Part shown: piece by piece, positions 29,555-41,487 of the stretch
How positions within the stretch are numbered: the first letter of the stretch is position 1
Layout: each line of letters begins with the position of its first letter
Assembly (NCBI RefSeq): GCF_958979055.1
Contig: NC_084897.1
Coordinates: 24,703,628-24,767,627 of the forward strand
Reading direction: 5' to 3'
DNA from: Alnus glutinosa
Lineage: Eukaryota; Streptophyta; Magnoliopsida; Fagales; Betulaceae
Length of the DNA: 64,000 bases
Made by a program: the position numbers and the translations under genes
The notes under the pieces: model-generated
What the model was told of the DNA's origin: nothing
Seen by the model: the letters and a program-made list of their open reading frames with translations, nothing else
The model's database searches: none

Positions 29555-30760
29555 AGAAGGAGAGAAGACATGGAAGCCATTAGAGAAGCTTGGAGGAATA
29601 AAAGGAAAATGGAAGAACGTGGAATGTGCTAAAGAGCTTTCTAAGTTTTCACGTTATGGGATAATGGAGGGGAGCAAATTTCGGTCGGATTTATTGATTG
29701 TTTGAAACCTTCTTCTCGAACAAATTAAAAGGAGGCAAAAAGTCCCAGACCGACCAATGAGTCAATTCCACGTGGCATTGCCGGCTTTGCCAGGTTGGTA
29801 CGTACTGACACAATGAAGGGAGAAAGCTGATCCCTTCTTTTATTTTTGCTTTTAGCCTACTTTTATATATTCCTTTTATATCTTAATTTCCGTGCGAAGG
29901 TTGTCCGCCCAAACTAAACCCATCATTCCACCGACCAAAACATCTTCAAATTGCTTTTGCAAACCAAATCATTTTGATAAATCATCAACACCTAATTTCA
30001 TTATCGGATTAATTGATTTAATGCTGCATTTGTTATTTTGTTATCATATTTTTTAAATAACACGAGACCTTGCGGCGTGCACACGGTTAATCACTTTTGT
30101 ACCTTTTTTTATTTATTTATTTTTTATTTTTGTGGGAAGGTCATCTCTTTTTCTTTTCTTTTCTTTTTTTGACAAATGATAGAATAAATTTATTCCAATG
30201 CTTCTTTCACAACTCGAATCCAAAGTTTTCAACTTAATCAAGAATATTAGATCAAAATGATATTAATGAGACCCTCTCTAATTAAAAAGATTTAAAATCT
30301 AAACTTCGGTTCACATGCTTGGTCTGTGCGTATTTGGATCATCTCCAGTTCAAATGAGTTGGAGGGAAACCAATTAGTATTTTTTTTAGGAGCATAATTG
30401 TCCTTTCAAATGTGAAAATACAATTATACTTTTTAAAAAAAAAAAAAACTAACTGGATTCTCTCCCGTTCAAATGACCTGGAGAGGATCCTTTTCCTCTC
30501 TTTAATCACCCATCATTTATAACTTATCATCGGTGATGGAATAGGTGGGCCGGGTTTTAATTTTTTTTTTAAAAAAACATTTATATATAATTAAATATAC
30601 ATTTTCTTAAATGAAAAAAAAAAAAAAAAGTAGTAGGGACGTGTGCTAAAACATTTGGGCTAAATGATAGAGAATTGTACGAGATGTCATGCGTTTCAAC
30701 TCTAAAGTACCACTTTTTCGAGGACCCAATAGGCAATATAGGGAGAGAGATGAAAGAAAT

Positions 30761-30974
30761 GAGAGCTTTTACACATCATTCCCTCATCCCCTTATCACCC
30801 TTTTATAATAAAAAAATTGATTTTTATTAAAAAGTTGTCTTTTGATGTCAAAAAGTTGTCTTTGATGTAAGTTGTCTTTGATGTGACATCAAAGACAACT
30901 TTTTAATAAAAACCAATTTTTTTAAGGAAAAGGGGGTGACAAGGGGGATGAGAGTCTCCTCTTTAGCATTTCCC
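30761..30974. mobile_element. Mutator-like foldback MITE A, 214 bp
   Basis: Ends GAGAGCTTTTACAC and CTTTAGCATTTCCC are inverted repeats. The centre is a long near-palindrome built on AAAAAGTTGTCTTTGATGT. The 9-bp duplication GAAAGAAAT is perfect (30752-30760 and 30975-30983). Confidence 0.85.
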
Positions 30975-30996
30975 GAAAGAAATCCTAATTAGGACG

Positions 30997-31176
30997 GGGA
31001 AATGCTAAAAATCTTCCCTTATCCCCCCTTTGTCCACCTCTTTTGTTTAAAAAAATTGATTTTAAGCAAAAAGGTGTCTCTGATGTCACATCAGAGACAC
31101 CTTTTTGCTTAATATCAATTTTTTTATTGTAAATAGAAGATGAAGGGTGGATGAGGGGTGCATGTGTAGCACCCTC
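30997..31176. mobile_element. Mutator-like foldback MITE B, 180 bp
   Basis: It starts GGGAAATGCTAAAA and ends GTGTAGCACCCTC. The centre is the palindrome AAAAAGGTGTCTCTGATGT / ACATCAGAGACACCTTTTT. Flanks ATTAGGACG and GTTAGGATG match at seven of nine. It is the same family as MITE A, from which it is separated by 22 bp. Confidence 0.75.
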
Positions 31177-31851
31177 GTTAGGATGGCTTCGTTTGACTTC
31201 AAGCTTGAAATGCTCCTCCAAATTGGGGAGACAGCATCATTGAATTAATGTTTTTTATCCAATTTTTTCACTCCATAACCGATAACTTTACAAGCATGTC
31301 TTTGTATTCTATCTTATGCACATCATTAAATAACCCTGTTAGAACACAAACAACAGCTTTCCTTTAAAAAAAAAAAAAAAAAAAAAAAAGCTTTTACTTC
31401 AGTAAAATTAAGAAAAATAGTGCGAGAGAGAGAGAGAGCCACACATTTCCTTCTGAGCTACACTGAAGATTCGGGGGGCCCAAGATAGGCCCATCAAGCA
31501 TTTTTTGCCACTAGATTGAGGAAAGGGAAACAAAAGAAGCTTTGGTTTTCATTTTTGGCTAGAAAAGAACCTTTATGGATAAAATCACTTCCACTCTACA
31601 AACAACACAGGCCACATGCGATCACTAGACGCAATGACTTCATCAATGCACAAAGACACAAAGTAAACATCAACCAATTGCCCATTCATGTGGTCCTGTT
31701 GCAGCCTGATTAACCCCACAAACAGTACAAAACTTTGGATCCCCTTTGCAATTTGCAGAGCTTTTTTATAATGGGAAAGTAGGGGGGGAAGAAATTATCA
31801 CTCATTATTATCTCAAAACAAGAGAACAAAAGAAATCATGTTCACCAAACT

Positions 31852-32643
31852 GGATCTGGCTTGTGTGCTGTAGTTTTAAACTACAGCACACATGCTGTAA
31901 AAATAACCAATGGCTCAGATGCGTTAAAATTATTTAACGGTATAGATGTAACAAAAGATAAAAAACAAGTGGAGTCATCTTTCTTCTTAAAGCAATGGAG
32001 AAACCTAAAGGCTCAATAGTGCTGAGTCCCCCATCCAAATTCAAATGAGCTTGCTTGTTTTTTCAACCCTTCTCTCTCTTTGATTGTGTACTTGCATTTC
32101 TATTATATAATGGCCGGATCCTTAATTTATTCCCTCTCTCTTCTACTCTGAAATGTTGCAGCTATGTAAGAAGAAGCTAAAAAGGTAACGAAACTAGCAA
32201 AATTTGCAGAGCTCAACTCAGAGACACAAATTTTGAAGCAAAACCTTTGTGAAATATGCGCTATGTCTCTATGAATTCCGAGCAAAACCCAGCCGTAAAC
32301 CCAGTTGTCCAAGCAAAATAAAGCAACAAAAAAGCTCCAAATTTCTAAATTCATCCCTTCATCTTTTGCAGGTCTCAGTCATGGGTTTTTATAAACCACA
32401 TTTTGCTCTGTGTTCTTTGTGTAGATCTCAGTCATGGAGGAAAGCTAGTGTGAATTTGGATGAGGGACTCAGTACTATTGGGCCTTAGGTTTCACCATCG
32501 ATTAAGAGAAGGAAAATGACTCCGCTTGTTTTTTAATCTTTTGTTACATTTAGACCGTCAAATAATTTTAACATATCTTGGCCATTGGTTATTTTTACAG
32601 CACACATGCTGTAGTTTAAAACTACGGCACACAAGCCGGATCC
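31852..32643. mobile_element. Mutator-like non-autonomous element with long TIRs, 792 bp
   Basis: The ends GGATCTGGCTTGTGTGC and GCACACAAGCCGGATCC begin terminal inverted repeats that stay alignable for about 190 bp, through AAAATAACCAATGGC and the CCTAAGGCCCAATAGT-like segment. The 9-bp duplication CACCAAACT is perfect (31843-31851 and 32644-32652). Each arm starts with its own hairpin (CTGTAGTTTTAAACTACAG). The internal 350 bp is unlike the arms and may be captured host DNA. No transposase. Confidence 0.88.
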
Positions 32644-33679
32644 CACCAAACTTACAGAATATCCCAGGCAACAGAAACAAGAAGATTAAGGTGGTTGGTG
32701 TAGCTCTGAATAGGAATGAAAATTGTATCATAAACCTATGAGTGTTTCTTCAGGGGAGCACAGTACCCATAGTCAAACTAGAGTCATAGAAAGAGCTAAA
32801 TGGCAAAAGACCCCTAGCCAATCTCAACCAGTTCTTTTTCCTGCTTTATTAAGAGACCCAAATGTTAAATATATTGGAGAAGTAATAAAAGAGAAAGAGG
32901 AGAGAGAGAGAGAGAGGTGAACTGTGGAAGCATAAAAAAGCTAATGAGCTACATATTTACTATATTTAAATATACCACAGAATATTATATAAGTCTCTAT
33001 TTATAGATAAACAATGCGTAGCGAGCAAAAAACCCTCAACTACATAATATAGGGAATAAACCCTAATAACAACAAACCCTAGAGAATAATATCAAATATT
33101 TTAACACAAAAAAAAAAAAAAAAAAAAAAAAAGAAAAAAAGAAAAAGAAAAAAAGAGAGCACTTCAAAGTACTAAAAATATTGCTTCAAGGATGCAAAAC
33201 TAACATTAAAAAATGTTATCATGGGATATTAGCAGACTGGCCCTTCATTGACTAAGGAAATAGCAGAATTATTTACAGTAGAAGTGAGATAAAGCATAGC
33301 TATATTGTCACATATTCACAAAAGCTGTATTTACACTAAAGAAACTCCATTATGTTTCAGGTTTCTCCTGGCAACCCAATGATGCATGAACCTAACCAAC
33401 GGAAGGATGAATAACAGAACATGGCATGCTGTGGAAAGCATCTGTTGCTGTCTTCTTCGCAGTCGCAGAACATGGTTCTTCTATTTGCTTAACTGGATAA
33501 CTTGTGGTCGAGTTCAATTGGGCGTTAGTCCTATGCACTCGTGCTCAAGATGCTGATGTAGAGCCTAACATGATCTTTCTGGTTTTTTTTTTTTTTTTTT
33601 TCCAACACCTTTGGTTCTCCAAACGATCACAGAATGAAGAACTCAAAAAAAGGGCCATTCTGAGAATGATCAGCTATTT

Positions 33680-35027
33680 CTAGATATCGAAGTTATCAAA
33701 GTTCGGAAGAGAAGAAAGCAACTGTGCCATACAGTTTGTGCCCTCTGCATAATCAATGAAATTGCAGTCATAAACTCAGCACGGATGACATGAATCAGGT
33801 ATTCATCAATGTAATGCAACAGATTTAAACCGTTCCAGTTTACAATTCAAGAAAAAAGAAATCAGGATGAGAAAAAAAAAAAAAAAAAAAGGTAAAAAGA
33901 AAGAAAGAAAGAAAGAGTGGAATTAACACCAAGAAATGGCAAAACAACTTTTCAAGCAACAAAGCTAAATATCTACTAGTTCATTAAACTGAGAGCTTTG
34001 CAAGAACCCAAATCAGTTTAATTCAGCTCATTCAACAAGAAGCAATAAAAAGTAGGACATATTCAATCGATTTAACAGCCCTTAGACAGGAACATTAGAA
34101 CTTAAAAAGGTCTACTAATTAGATCATCTCATTACATCTGTTGACGGCTATATAACACTTCAGGGTGAAAAACGTTTAGCCGTTAATGGCCGACTGGGTA
34201 GAGAGCTCACATAAGGCAGATAACCACTTTAAGTAAAGCTCTTCTCTGTAGCCCTATAAGGAGTTACACGATTGTATGAAATGGATCATGTAATCTTTAA
34301 TTCCTTACTAACAGTTTAATATGTGCTTTTCTTCAGCTCTATCTTCTCTTCCTTCTTTATCTTTTCCTTTTTCCCCCAGAATTCACAGGGTGTAAAATCC
34401 TCTCAAATCTCCCCGCCCCCTAAGTGAGGGAGGTCATTGTGCTTAACATGGTTTATAAACATCTGCAGAGAGCAGCTAGTGGGTGTCTCCAGAGGTTTAT
34501 AGTTATTAGTGCTCCATACAAACACAACAAAATAAGAGAAAAAGAAGCAAAAGGTAAAACCAAATGCAAAAACTATAGCTCTTACCAGGAGAGAGGTTCT
34601 TGATGGCACTCAAAAGCTGGTTATTTGAGCCCTCTACCACCTTCTTGCAACCTGGTGTATAGCTCGGAACCAGTACTGCTAAGCCATCATCACTGTCAAA
34701 ATCAGGTCCATGAGGCTCAAACCATCCAATGGACCAGTCTGGGTCATCGGATTCAGACCCTGACAAACAAACACCATCCGATGGAACCACCTCCGCATCA
34801 AACTCCCTGTCAATTCTCCTCTCTTCCCTACTCTGCCATTTCCTCTTAACCTTCCTTTGGGACGAGGATATTTTGGTCCCTTTCACAGAAGGAAATTTTA
34901 CAGTCTCGGGCTCCCTCAGACCAAATCCCCAGTCAAATGAAGAATTCAGCGAAGACCCATTTGAGACAGGCTCTTTCTCTTTCCCACCCCACAACCTCCA
35001 CGAAAAACGGGTAAAAGAGACAGCCAT
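33680..35027 (-). CDS. Small conserved plant protein, CCI1/CCI2-like (2 coding exons)
   Basis: Exon 1 is 35027-34586, exon 2 is 33744-33680; 507 nt, 168 aa. The donor CCT G|gtaaga and acceptor tatgcag|AGGGC join in phase to give AIKNLSPEGTNCMAQLLSSL and the end NFDNFDI. Recognisable family text is MAVSFTRFSW at the start, RKWQSREERRIDREFDAEVV, VPSDGVCLSGSESDDPDWSI and GWFEPHGPDFDSDDG. It has no membrane segment; the N-terminus is basic and aromatic, the middle acidic. I believe this is the family of CLAVATA COMPLEX INTERACTOR 1/2 (At5g65480/At4g38060), small membrane-associated proteins reported to bind CLAVATA receptors; the locus assignment rests on memory and is supported by the neighbouring ECD, NAT11 and At4g38062-type genes. 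A 5' UTR intron is likely (see promoter at 36520). Confidence 0.75.
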
Positions 35028-36393
35028 AGTTCGAACCCAAATTCGCTAGAAAGCTAAAGAATGTTGATGAATCAACGAGTCTCTTTGATGGCAAAGTTTT
35101 TTGGGAAAATAAAAAGGAAGCCACAAACAATTGAGAGCAAAAGAATCGGAAGTGGTGCCTGCCTGTTGCAGTAACCACTATGTTAGACGATGATCAAGAT
35201 CCTCAATACATATAGATCAAACAAAGGATAAAATAGTTCAGATAAATCCAACAAACTCATTAATCTCAATCGTTGATTAAGAAAAGCAAAAGCTTCAGAA
35301 AACTTGAAACATGATTAAATGAGTGCGAAAACTTCCACCTTTTTCTCTCTTTATACCACAATACTTATCATCACAGTTGAGGGGCAATACCGAAAAACAC
35401 CAAAAGGAAAGATCCAGTTCACTGAACTTAGTCTCGCTAGAAAGCTAAAAGATTTTGATGAACCAACGATTCCTCTTTGAAGGCAAAATTTTGGGGGGAA
35501 ATGAAGAGGAAGCGAGAGACGATTGGGAGCAAAAAGAATTGGAAGTGGTGCCTGCCTGTTACAGCAACCCCTATATTAGGCAATTATCAGATTCCTCAAT
35601 ACATCTAGGTCAATCAAAAGAAGATATAGTTCAATTCAATCCAACAAATCCATTAATCTCAATCATTAATTAAGAAAAGCCAAAATTTCACAAAACTAAA
35701 AGCATGATTAAATGGGTGCCAAAAGTTTCCATCTTTCTCTCTGAATATCACAACAATATCATCAGAATCAGGAAAAATTTGGGTCCATTGAATTTAGTCT
35801 AAATCACGACCCTTCTTCTCAATCAAGTCAGCAAAAACTATCCATAAATGGAAACCCCTGAAAATGAAACTCGAACTCAATCAATCTCCAAAAATATCAA
35901 AATGGACCAACCAAGAATTCCCCAACAAAAGAAGAGTTCTTCGAAGAACAAAAAGAACATGAAGCTGAAGTCTTGAAACTAGTATTTTTTCTTCATTTCA
36001 CAGTATGAGACACAACTCATTGAAAAATTCCATTAATCCAAAAATTTCAATCACCGGGAAATGGTCCAACCCTAGATCACCAACACCAAGTCTTGCTTAA
36101 TCAATTTCCAGCAAAAATAAATAAATAAATAAAATTTAGCAAGTAACAAATAATTAAAAAAAAAAAAAAAAAAAAAAAAAAGACGACCTTGAGGACAAAA
36201 CCCTGATTTCAAAGTGTCAATGGTCAACTAGTTCCTCATGTCACCGGAAAAACGAGACCCCTCACCGGAAAACCGAACTTTTTACCGGAAAAACTGAAAC
36301 TTTAGGTAAAACAGTGGAACTTTCTCCGGATAGAGTAGAAAATGAAAGATCGGTGAGATCACAGAGACACAACTGGGTTCGAAACCCTAACTA

Positions 36394-36469
<76 letters not shown>

Positions 36470-36490
36470 CCTCTCTGAACTGAAAAAACC
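34586..36490 (-). other. 5' leader region of the CCI-like gene with a 330-bp tandem duplication
   Basis: The segments 35042-35375 and 35432-35765 are two direct copies, clearly alignable (for example CGCTAGAAAGCTAAA, GAAGTGGTGCCTGCCTGTT, ATCCATTAATCTCAATC). Each includes a TTTCTAG splice-acceptor-like site on the minus strand; the copy nearest the ATG (CTTTCTAG at about 35046) is probably the real acceptor of a 5' UTR intron whose donor lies near 36200-36300. An A-rich tract is at 36154-36181. Confidence 0.6.
36394..36476. repeat. (CT)n tract in the CCI-like 5' leader
   Basis: About 80 bp of nearly pure CT with a few CC interruptions, reading as (GA)n just downstream of the predicted minus-strand start site. 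Confidence 0.9.
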
Positions 36491-36519
36491 ATCTGAGAGA
36501 AGCTCGTCTTTTCCGTTCC

Positions 36520-36526
36520 TTTTATA
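36520..36526 (-). promoter_or_regulatory. TATA box of the CCI-like gene
   Basis: On the minus strand the sequence is CTTATAAAAGG. It lies about 30-40 bp before the (GA)n leader and 1.5 kb before the ATG, consistent with transcription from about 36490 and a 5' UTR intron. Confidence 0.6.
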
Positions 36527-37017
36527 AGACTTCGTTTTCGTATTTAATTTGTTTTATTTATCTTTTTGTTTCGTTTACTTTTGGATTTTTCATGGAAGCA
36601 GAGCCAACGGTTCGGATTGGACCGTGCTGTTGCTCTGCGCCTCCAATCATTGAATTACTGTTCATTTTAGAATTTTTAAATCGTGGAGCAAATATCCGAC
36701 GTTGGTTCCGCACAAGTGGGGATCATTACCGTCCAAATTTGCTGGCGTGGCTGCTTCTCGCCCAATCTTTGCGTGTATCTACGGCTCACGCTACTGACAC
36801 GTGTATGTTAGGTTAGTCTGATTTTAATTTTTATGGAAAAAATAAATAAAAATAAAAAAATGAAATGACCAAGACATGACCCTTATTGAATGAAAGTGTT
36901 GAATTATTGAAGTTTCTTCAACTTCTTTTTTTCCTCTCTTTCCTTTTCTTTTCTATTTTCAAAGACACTATTATTTGGAGTTTAGGTCTTTATTTATATA
37001 TATATATATATATATAG

Positions 37018-37185
37018 AGGGGTGGAGCCACTAAGGGGCTCCCCCCCCCCCCCCCCCAAAGCCCCAAAATTCTCTCAAAAAAAAATTAAAATTTTGTCCT
37101 AAATTTTGTTATTTTTTCTAATTTTGGCTCCCCAAAACTTTATTTTTCAATTTGGCCCCCAAGTTGAGGGGCTGGCTCCGCTCCT
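37018..37185. mobile_element. Small TIR element, 168 bp, inside TA repeats
   Basis: AGGGGTGGAGCCAC at the left and GGCTGGCTCCGCTCCT at the right are inverted. The element is flanked by (TA)n on both sides, so the target duplication cannot be read. A C17 run follows the left end. Confidence 0.55.
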
Positions 37186-37605
37186 GTGTGTATATATATA
37201 TGAAAATAGAAAAGAAAAGGAAAGAGAGGAAAAAAAGAAGTTGAAAAAAGGTTAAGATATATGAGTATTATCAAATTATCTCATATTTACTGTATGAATT
37301 CTTAGCAATTTGGATAATTATTAGAAATCTAAATCCCCATTATGGTTCATCATTGGTTTTTTTTTTTATAAATTTCAAGTTCATTCATCGCTAGTGACTC
37401 CAAATTTGTTATTCACTTTTCTTTTTGTATTTACACCAACTTTCTCCCTTATTTATCAAACAAAGACTAATTATTTTTACCATTATACCTCAAAGAGAGT
37501 ATGAAATTATCATTTTCATACAGTTACTTCCTTCCATCAGTCAAATTTGTGAAATACCATAACTTAAAATCAAATTTACATAAATACCCTCTTAAACAAA
37601 TAAAA

Positions 37606-37644
<39 letters not shown>

Positions 37645-37896
37645 CACCCCCTCAAATCATGGGTTTGTGATGTGTGGTTGAAGGGTTAATAGAAATGGAT
37701 TTGAAGAAATGGGTTGTTCCACTTGCAAAGTGCAATCATCATCACTTCCCTTGTCTTATTTTCAATCAACAATGGGTTCAACTTTATATGTTGTAATTAT
37801 TTAACTCTCAATCATTAAACCTAGCTACGTCCATCAATCATATTTAATTATTTTTTGTGGAATGTTATATTAGACCGGGCATGTGCTATTCTAATC

Positions 37897-38077
37897 GAGT
37901 AATGCTACATGTCATACCCATGTCCCTCTTGTGTCCTTCTAAAAATGAGGTGGCTTTTAAAATTACCATTGAGCATGTGATTGATCAAAATTGAATTTTG
38001 ATCATATGGTGATTTTAAAAGTCACATCACTTTTAGAGGGACACAAGAGGGACATGGATATGACGTTTAGAATTACT
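37897..38077. mobile_element. Mutator-like foldback MITE, 181 bp
   Basis: The left arm GAGTAATGCTACATGTCAT and the right arm ATGACGTTTAGAATTACT are inverted, as are the inner CCCATGTCCCTCTTGTGTCC and its complement. The 11-bp duplication CTATTCTAATC is perfect (37886-37896 and 38078-38088). Confidence 0.9.
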
Positions 38078-38773
38078 CTATTCTAATCTAGGCTTCAAAT
38101 GTTAATTCCTCAAACTTTATATTCTATCAATAATGACACTCTAATAATGATAATAAGTTTATTAATGTTCTTTAGAACTTGGGTTTTTAATTAAAAAAAA
38201 AGTATTATTACGTGACATAAAAGTAGAAATAATCTTAAGTGTTTAGTATTTTTGTTTTAATTAAAAAAAAAAAAACACACACACACACACAGAAGAAAAA
38301 AGAATAAATGATATCAAACAAAGTTGTATATCCTTTAACTTTGATTGCTTAATTTCTTAATTGAACACCTCTTTAGTCCTGGACTCTTTATAACTTAGTA
38401 GTGATGGAATTCACGTCAAACTCATATTTGGGGTGCCACGTGCTGAGGTTTGTTTGTTTGTTTGTTTTTTATAGGAAAAAGTTGTGATTTTAGGATGAGT
38501 AATACTATTTAGTAATTTATTATATAATCGAGATGATGTGAAATTAAAAATGAGTCGTTAATTTTTATTTTTTACACGTTCTTGTTGAACTAATGTAACA
38601 CACTTAAACCTGTTACAAGGTATGTGACAACTAAATGCTGGTTTTATTGTTCCGTTATCCCAGAATATAACAGTCGTATGACAGTCTACTAAATAATACT
38701 ATTCTTTTAAGAGTGTATTGTGTTTAGATTATTAATAACAAAACACAAAATTTACCAAAAGGGAGCGTAAATG

Positions 38774-39805
38774 TTTTTTTTTTTTTTTTGAAGGAAAGAT
38801 CAAATCTTTCATTGATCAAAGTAGGGTACAGAACAAACCCACCATAAAGGTGTACACAAGACACTCCAACCAGGTGAATACCACACCTGAGCCAAAAGAC
38901 TCAGACCATTACAAACAGAAATGCTACAAATAATAAAATTTAGCCAAACAGAATGATGCCTCTACGGTGACATAATCATTATCTTTAGAGGGAGTCGGTC
39001 ACACATCCTGTGCAAAAAGCAAAAACTAGGTTCATCACCACATAGCACACTGCCAGAAGAACCAAACACCAACAAACCAACCCCTCCGGATCAACATCGA
39101 GGGGACAACAACTCCACCATTAGCTCAAAAGACCAAGGGAAAAAACAACAAGACACAAACAAAAAATAAAAACAACTACAATTGCAATGGCCGAACCATT
39201 TCCCTCATTTCCCCATTTTGCGCAAACGGTTGGATACACCTGAGACTTCAGAAAATTCTGGAAACGTTCCATGAAAATCGCTCCTAAACTGCACCCAAGA
39301 AACCGTTGGATACACATTATGAGACTCCAGAAAAATCCAGATTCCTTCCATGAAAACCACCATTTATCCACAGCCAAAAATCGCCCTCAAACAAAACACT
39401 GCTGGTCCGGATTTAGAGTCGCATGTCGCCCCTATGACGAAATAATCGGTGAATCCAAACCGCCAAAACCGTCGTTCCCCCTTTGCGCCCGAGCCCACCG
39501 TTCCAATAAGAGAACCTAGGCCGCCTTCGCTACAAGCAACCACAGATAGACCCTGAGCGAGTATCGTCTCCAACGTGGGCATCTAGACCATCAGCGGCAT
39601 AGCAAAATTTCCAAGCAATTTCAGTACTGGGCACCACGAAAGATCGGAAAATCCATGAAAGAAGCACCAATATTGGAGATATGAGAAAACTTCCACCATT
39701 ACATCCCACTAATCGAAAGAAAACCACAAGAAACAAACAAACCCTTCACCTCTACAGAGCCGACGACGCCGAAAAAGAAGAAAGGAACAATTATTTATAT
39801 ACAGA
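38774..39805 (-). mobile_element. Non-LTR retroposon, 1032 bp, minus orientation
   Basis: A poly-T run at the left followed by GAAGGAAAGATCAAATC marks a 3' end with poly-A on the minus strand. AGCGTAAATG lies on both sides (38764-38773 and 39806-39815), a 10-bp duplication. The body has several short open frames on the minus strand but none that I recognise, and no reverse transcriptase motif, so it is non-autonomous or derives from an unrecognised transcript. Confidence 0.8.
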
Positions 39806-41174
39806 AGCGTAAATGTTAGTGTGCAAACATCCTGGTGCTAGACTGCTATTTGTGTTTCACTTTATGTATTTGTCCTATTAATACTCATTTCAAGAGATTG
39901 TTGTATACACTTAACAAAATAAAACTCAGATTAAGTACTCTAAGTGACTAAGTCTATAATTGCAATGCTCATAAAAGAACAAAAAATAAGAAGAAAACAA
40001 ATTATGAGTTCTTTGTTAATTGTTTTTGTATTGTGTTTTGAATTGTTTGTTAATGTTTTTGTTTTAAAAAAGAAAAAAAAGAAAAAAAAAAAGATAGTCA
40101 TGCTTTGTTAATGATTTTGTTTTATGCTCTCAAGTTAAAGCTATTAACAAACAAACCACAACACAAAAAATATTTTTCATAGTTATGTTACGTTAGAATA
40201 CTTTTTCAAACCAAAAATAAAAATACTGCGAAACCAGACCGACGGTTCATCATGCTGGTCTCGAGATAGCATCTACTCGAGACTCCTGAATACCTATCCT
40301 TGCTAACTCATATTTTTACATAGGCTAAGGTGGACTGAAAGGCTAATAATTCCCGACGTGAGCTTGGCCGAATTGAATTATTCTCAACACATTAACAAAT
40401 AAGAAAACTTTTTTTTTTTAAAAGCATCCGATGGATGACATTATATCAATGATTTTCCTTTTAATTTCCACTCGTGGACTACTGTTTATTGCCATCCCAA
40501 TTCCCATCCATGTGAGAGTGTTCCCCCACTAAAATAAAATTATTAATTTTTTTATTAGTCAAGATCTTTGAATATCTTATCTATTAATTTGCTTGAGAGA
40601 ATAATCATACTTGAAGGATACGGCAGAAGAGAATATTGGGAGGGTGGGGATATGACCCGTTGAACGTGGAAAAAATCTGAAGCAAGAAAAATCCTGCGGC
40701 CTTTCCCTTTTTCTTTTTTCTTTTATTTATTTCTCAAATTGGCTTTTTAGCCACCTTTTACGGTTTCTTTTTCTGCCATTGGAATGGAATCTATTACTCC
40801 TCCCTCTCTTTAATTATGCTTTTGCCTTAATTGCTTTGCGGAAATCCGTGACTAAAACGCACTACGGCCCGACGCATGCAATCGCAAAAGGGCATAAATT
40901 TTCTATAAGTCTGCTGATAGGAAATTCCATACAACTTTCGTGGAAGAGCTATAAGTGTCTTTTAAATATATGTTTTTAAAAAAACATATAAAAAATATAT
41001 GATATAAAATAACATGTAATTCTTATACGTGGGTTTTATAAAATTTCCTGTTCATCGCAAACTAATTCCTTAATTTGTAATGTTCTTTCAATATTTCAAT
41101 TTTTGTAAAATACCTTATCAATCAACCATGCAATTTTTAATGTTTCCTTTCCGTTTGTATTTTTTATTAACTTA

Positions 41175-41414
41175 GAGTGTGTTTGTGATTGCGATTTCGT
41201 AGACAAAATATGTGATTTTAAGCCAAATTGCATTTTGAAAATTGCATTTTTAAAAAAATTGAGATTTGAAAAAACATTTTCTACTTTTTCATATCGCAGG
41301 TAAGGGGTGTTTTTTTTAAAAACACGTAATTTTAAATGCTAACCTGCGATTTTAAAGGTCAAAACTGCGATTTTGCCAAACACTTAACTGAATTTTTATA
41401 AATCATTTTTTCAA
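41175..41414. mobile_element. Tourist-like MITE, GCGATTT family, copy 2
   Basis: It begins GAGTGTGTTTGTGATTGCGA after TTA and contains the CCAAATTGCATTTTGAAAA and CTGCGATTTTGCCAAACAC words of the family. The far terminal repeat is missing or degraded; a TTA follows at 41415-41417. Confidence 0.7.
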
Positions 41415-41487
41415 TTAGGGAGAGAATCATATTTAAAAGAATATATACTCTTCTTCATTAATAAGCATTTAGAGCTTTCTTTGAGTT

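Larger units (their letters stand above)
29480..33679. other. Intergenic region between NET2 and the CCI-like gene
   Basis: From left to right: NET2 promoter, AT-rich spacer, two adjacent Mutator-like MITEs (30761-30974 and 30997-31176), a 792-bp Mutator-like element (31852-32643), poly-A and GA tracts, and the 3' flank of the CCI-like gene. An open minus-strand stretch at about 33395-33535 follows the CCI-like stop and is probably 3' UTR. No further gene is recognised. Confidence 0.65.

Noticed and set aside
33395-33535. Minus-strand open stretch after the CCI-like stop that could be a last coding exon
   Set aside because: No donor to pair with it once the CCI-like gene ends at 33680; most likely 3' UTR.
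34443-34462. Alternative last exon of the CCI-like gene (acceptor tctgcag, ending after six codons)
   Set aside because: It would fit the phase, but the exon at 33680-33744 also fits and gives a C-terminus like that of the family.
36592-36816. 74-codon plus-strand frame upstream of the CCI-like promoter
   Set aside because: No recognised similarity; it lies in the promoter region and has no supporting signals.
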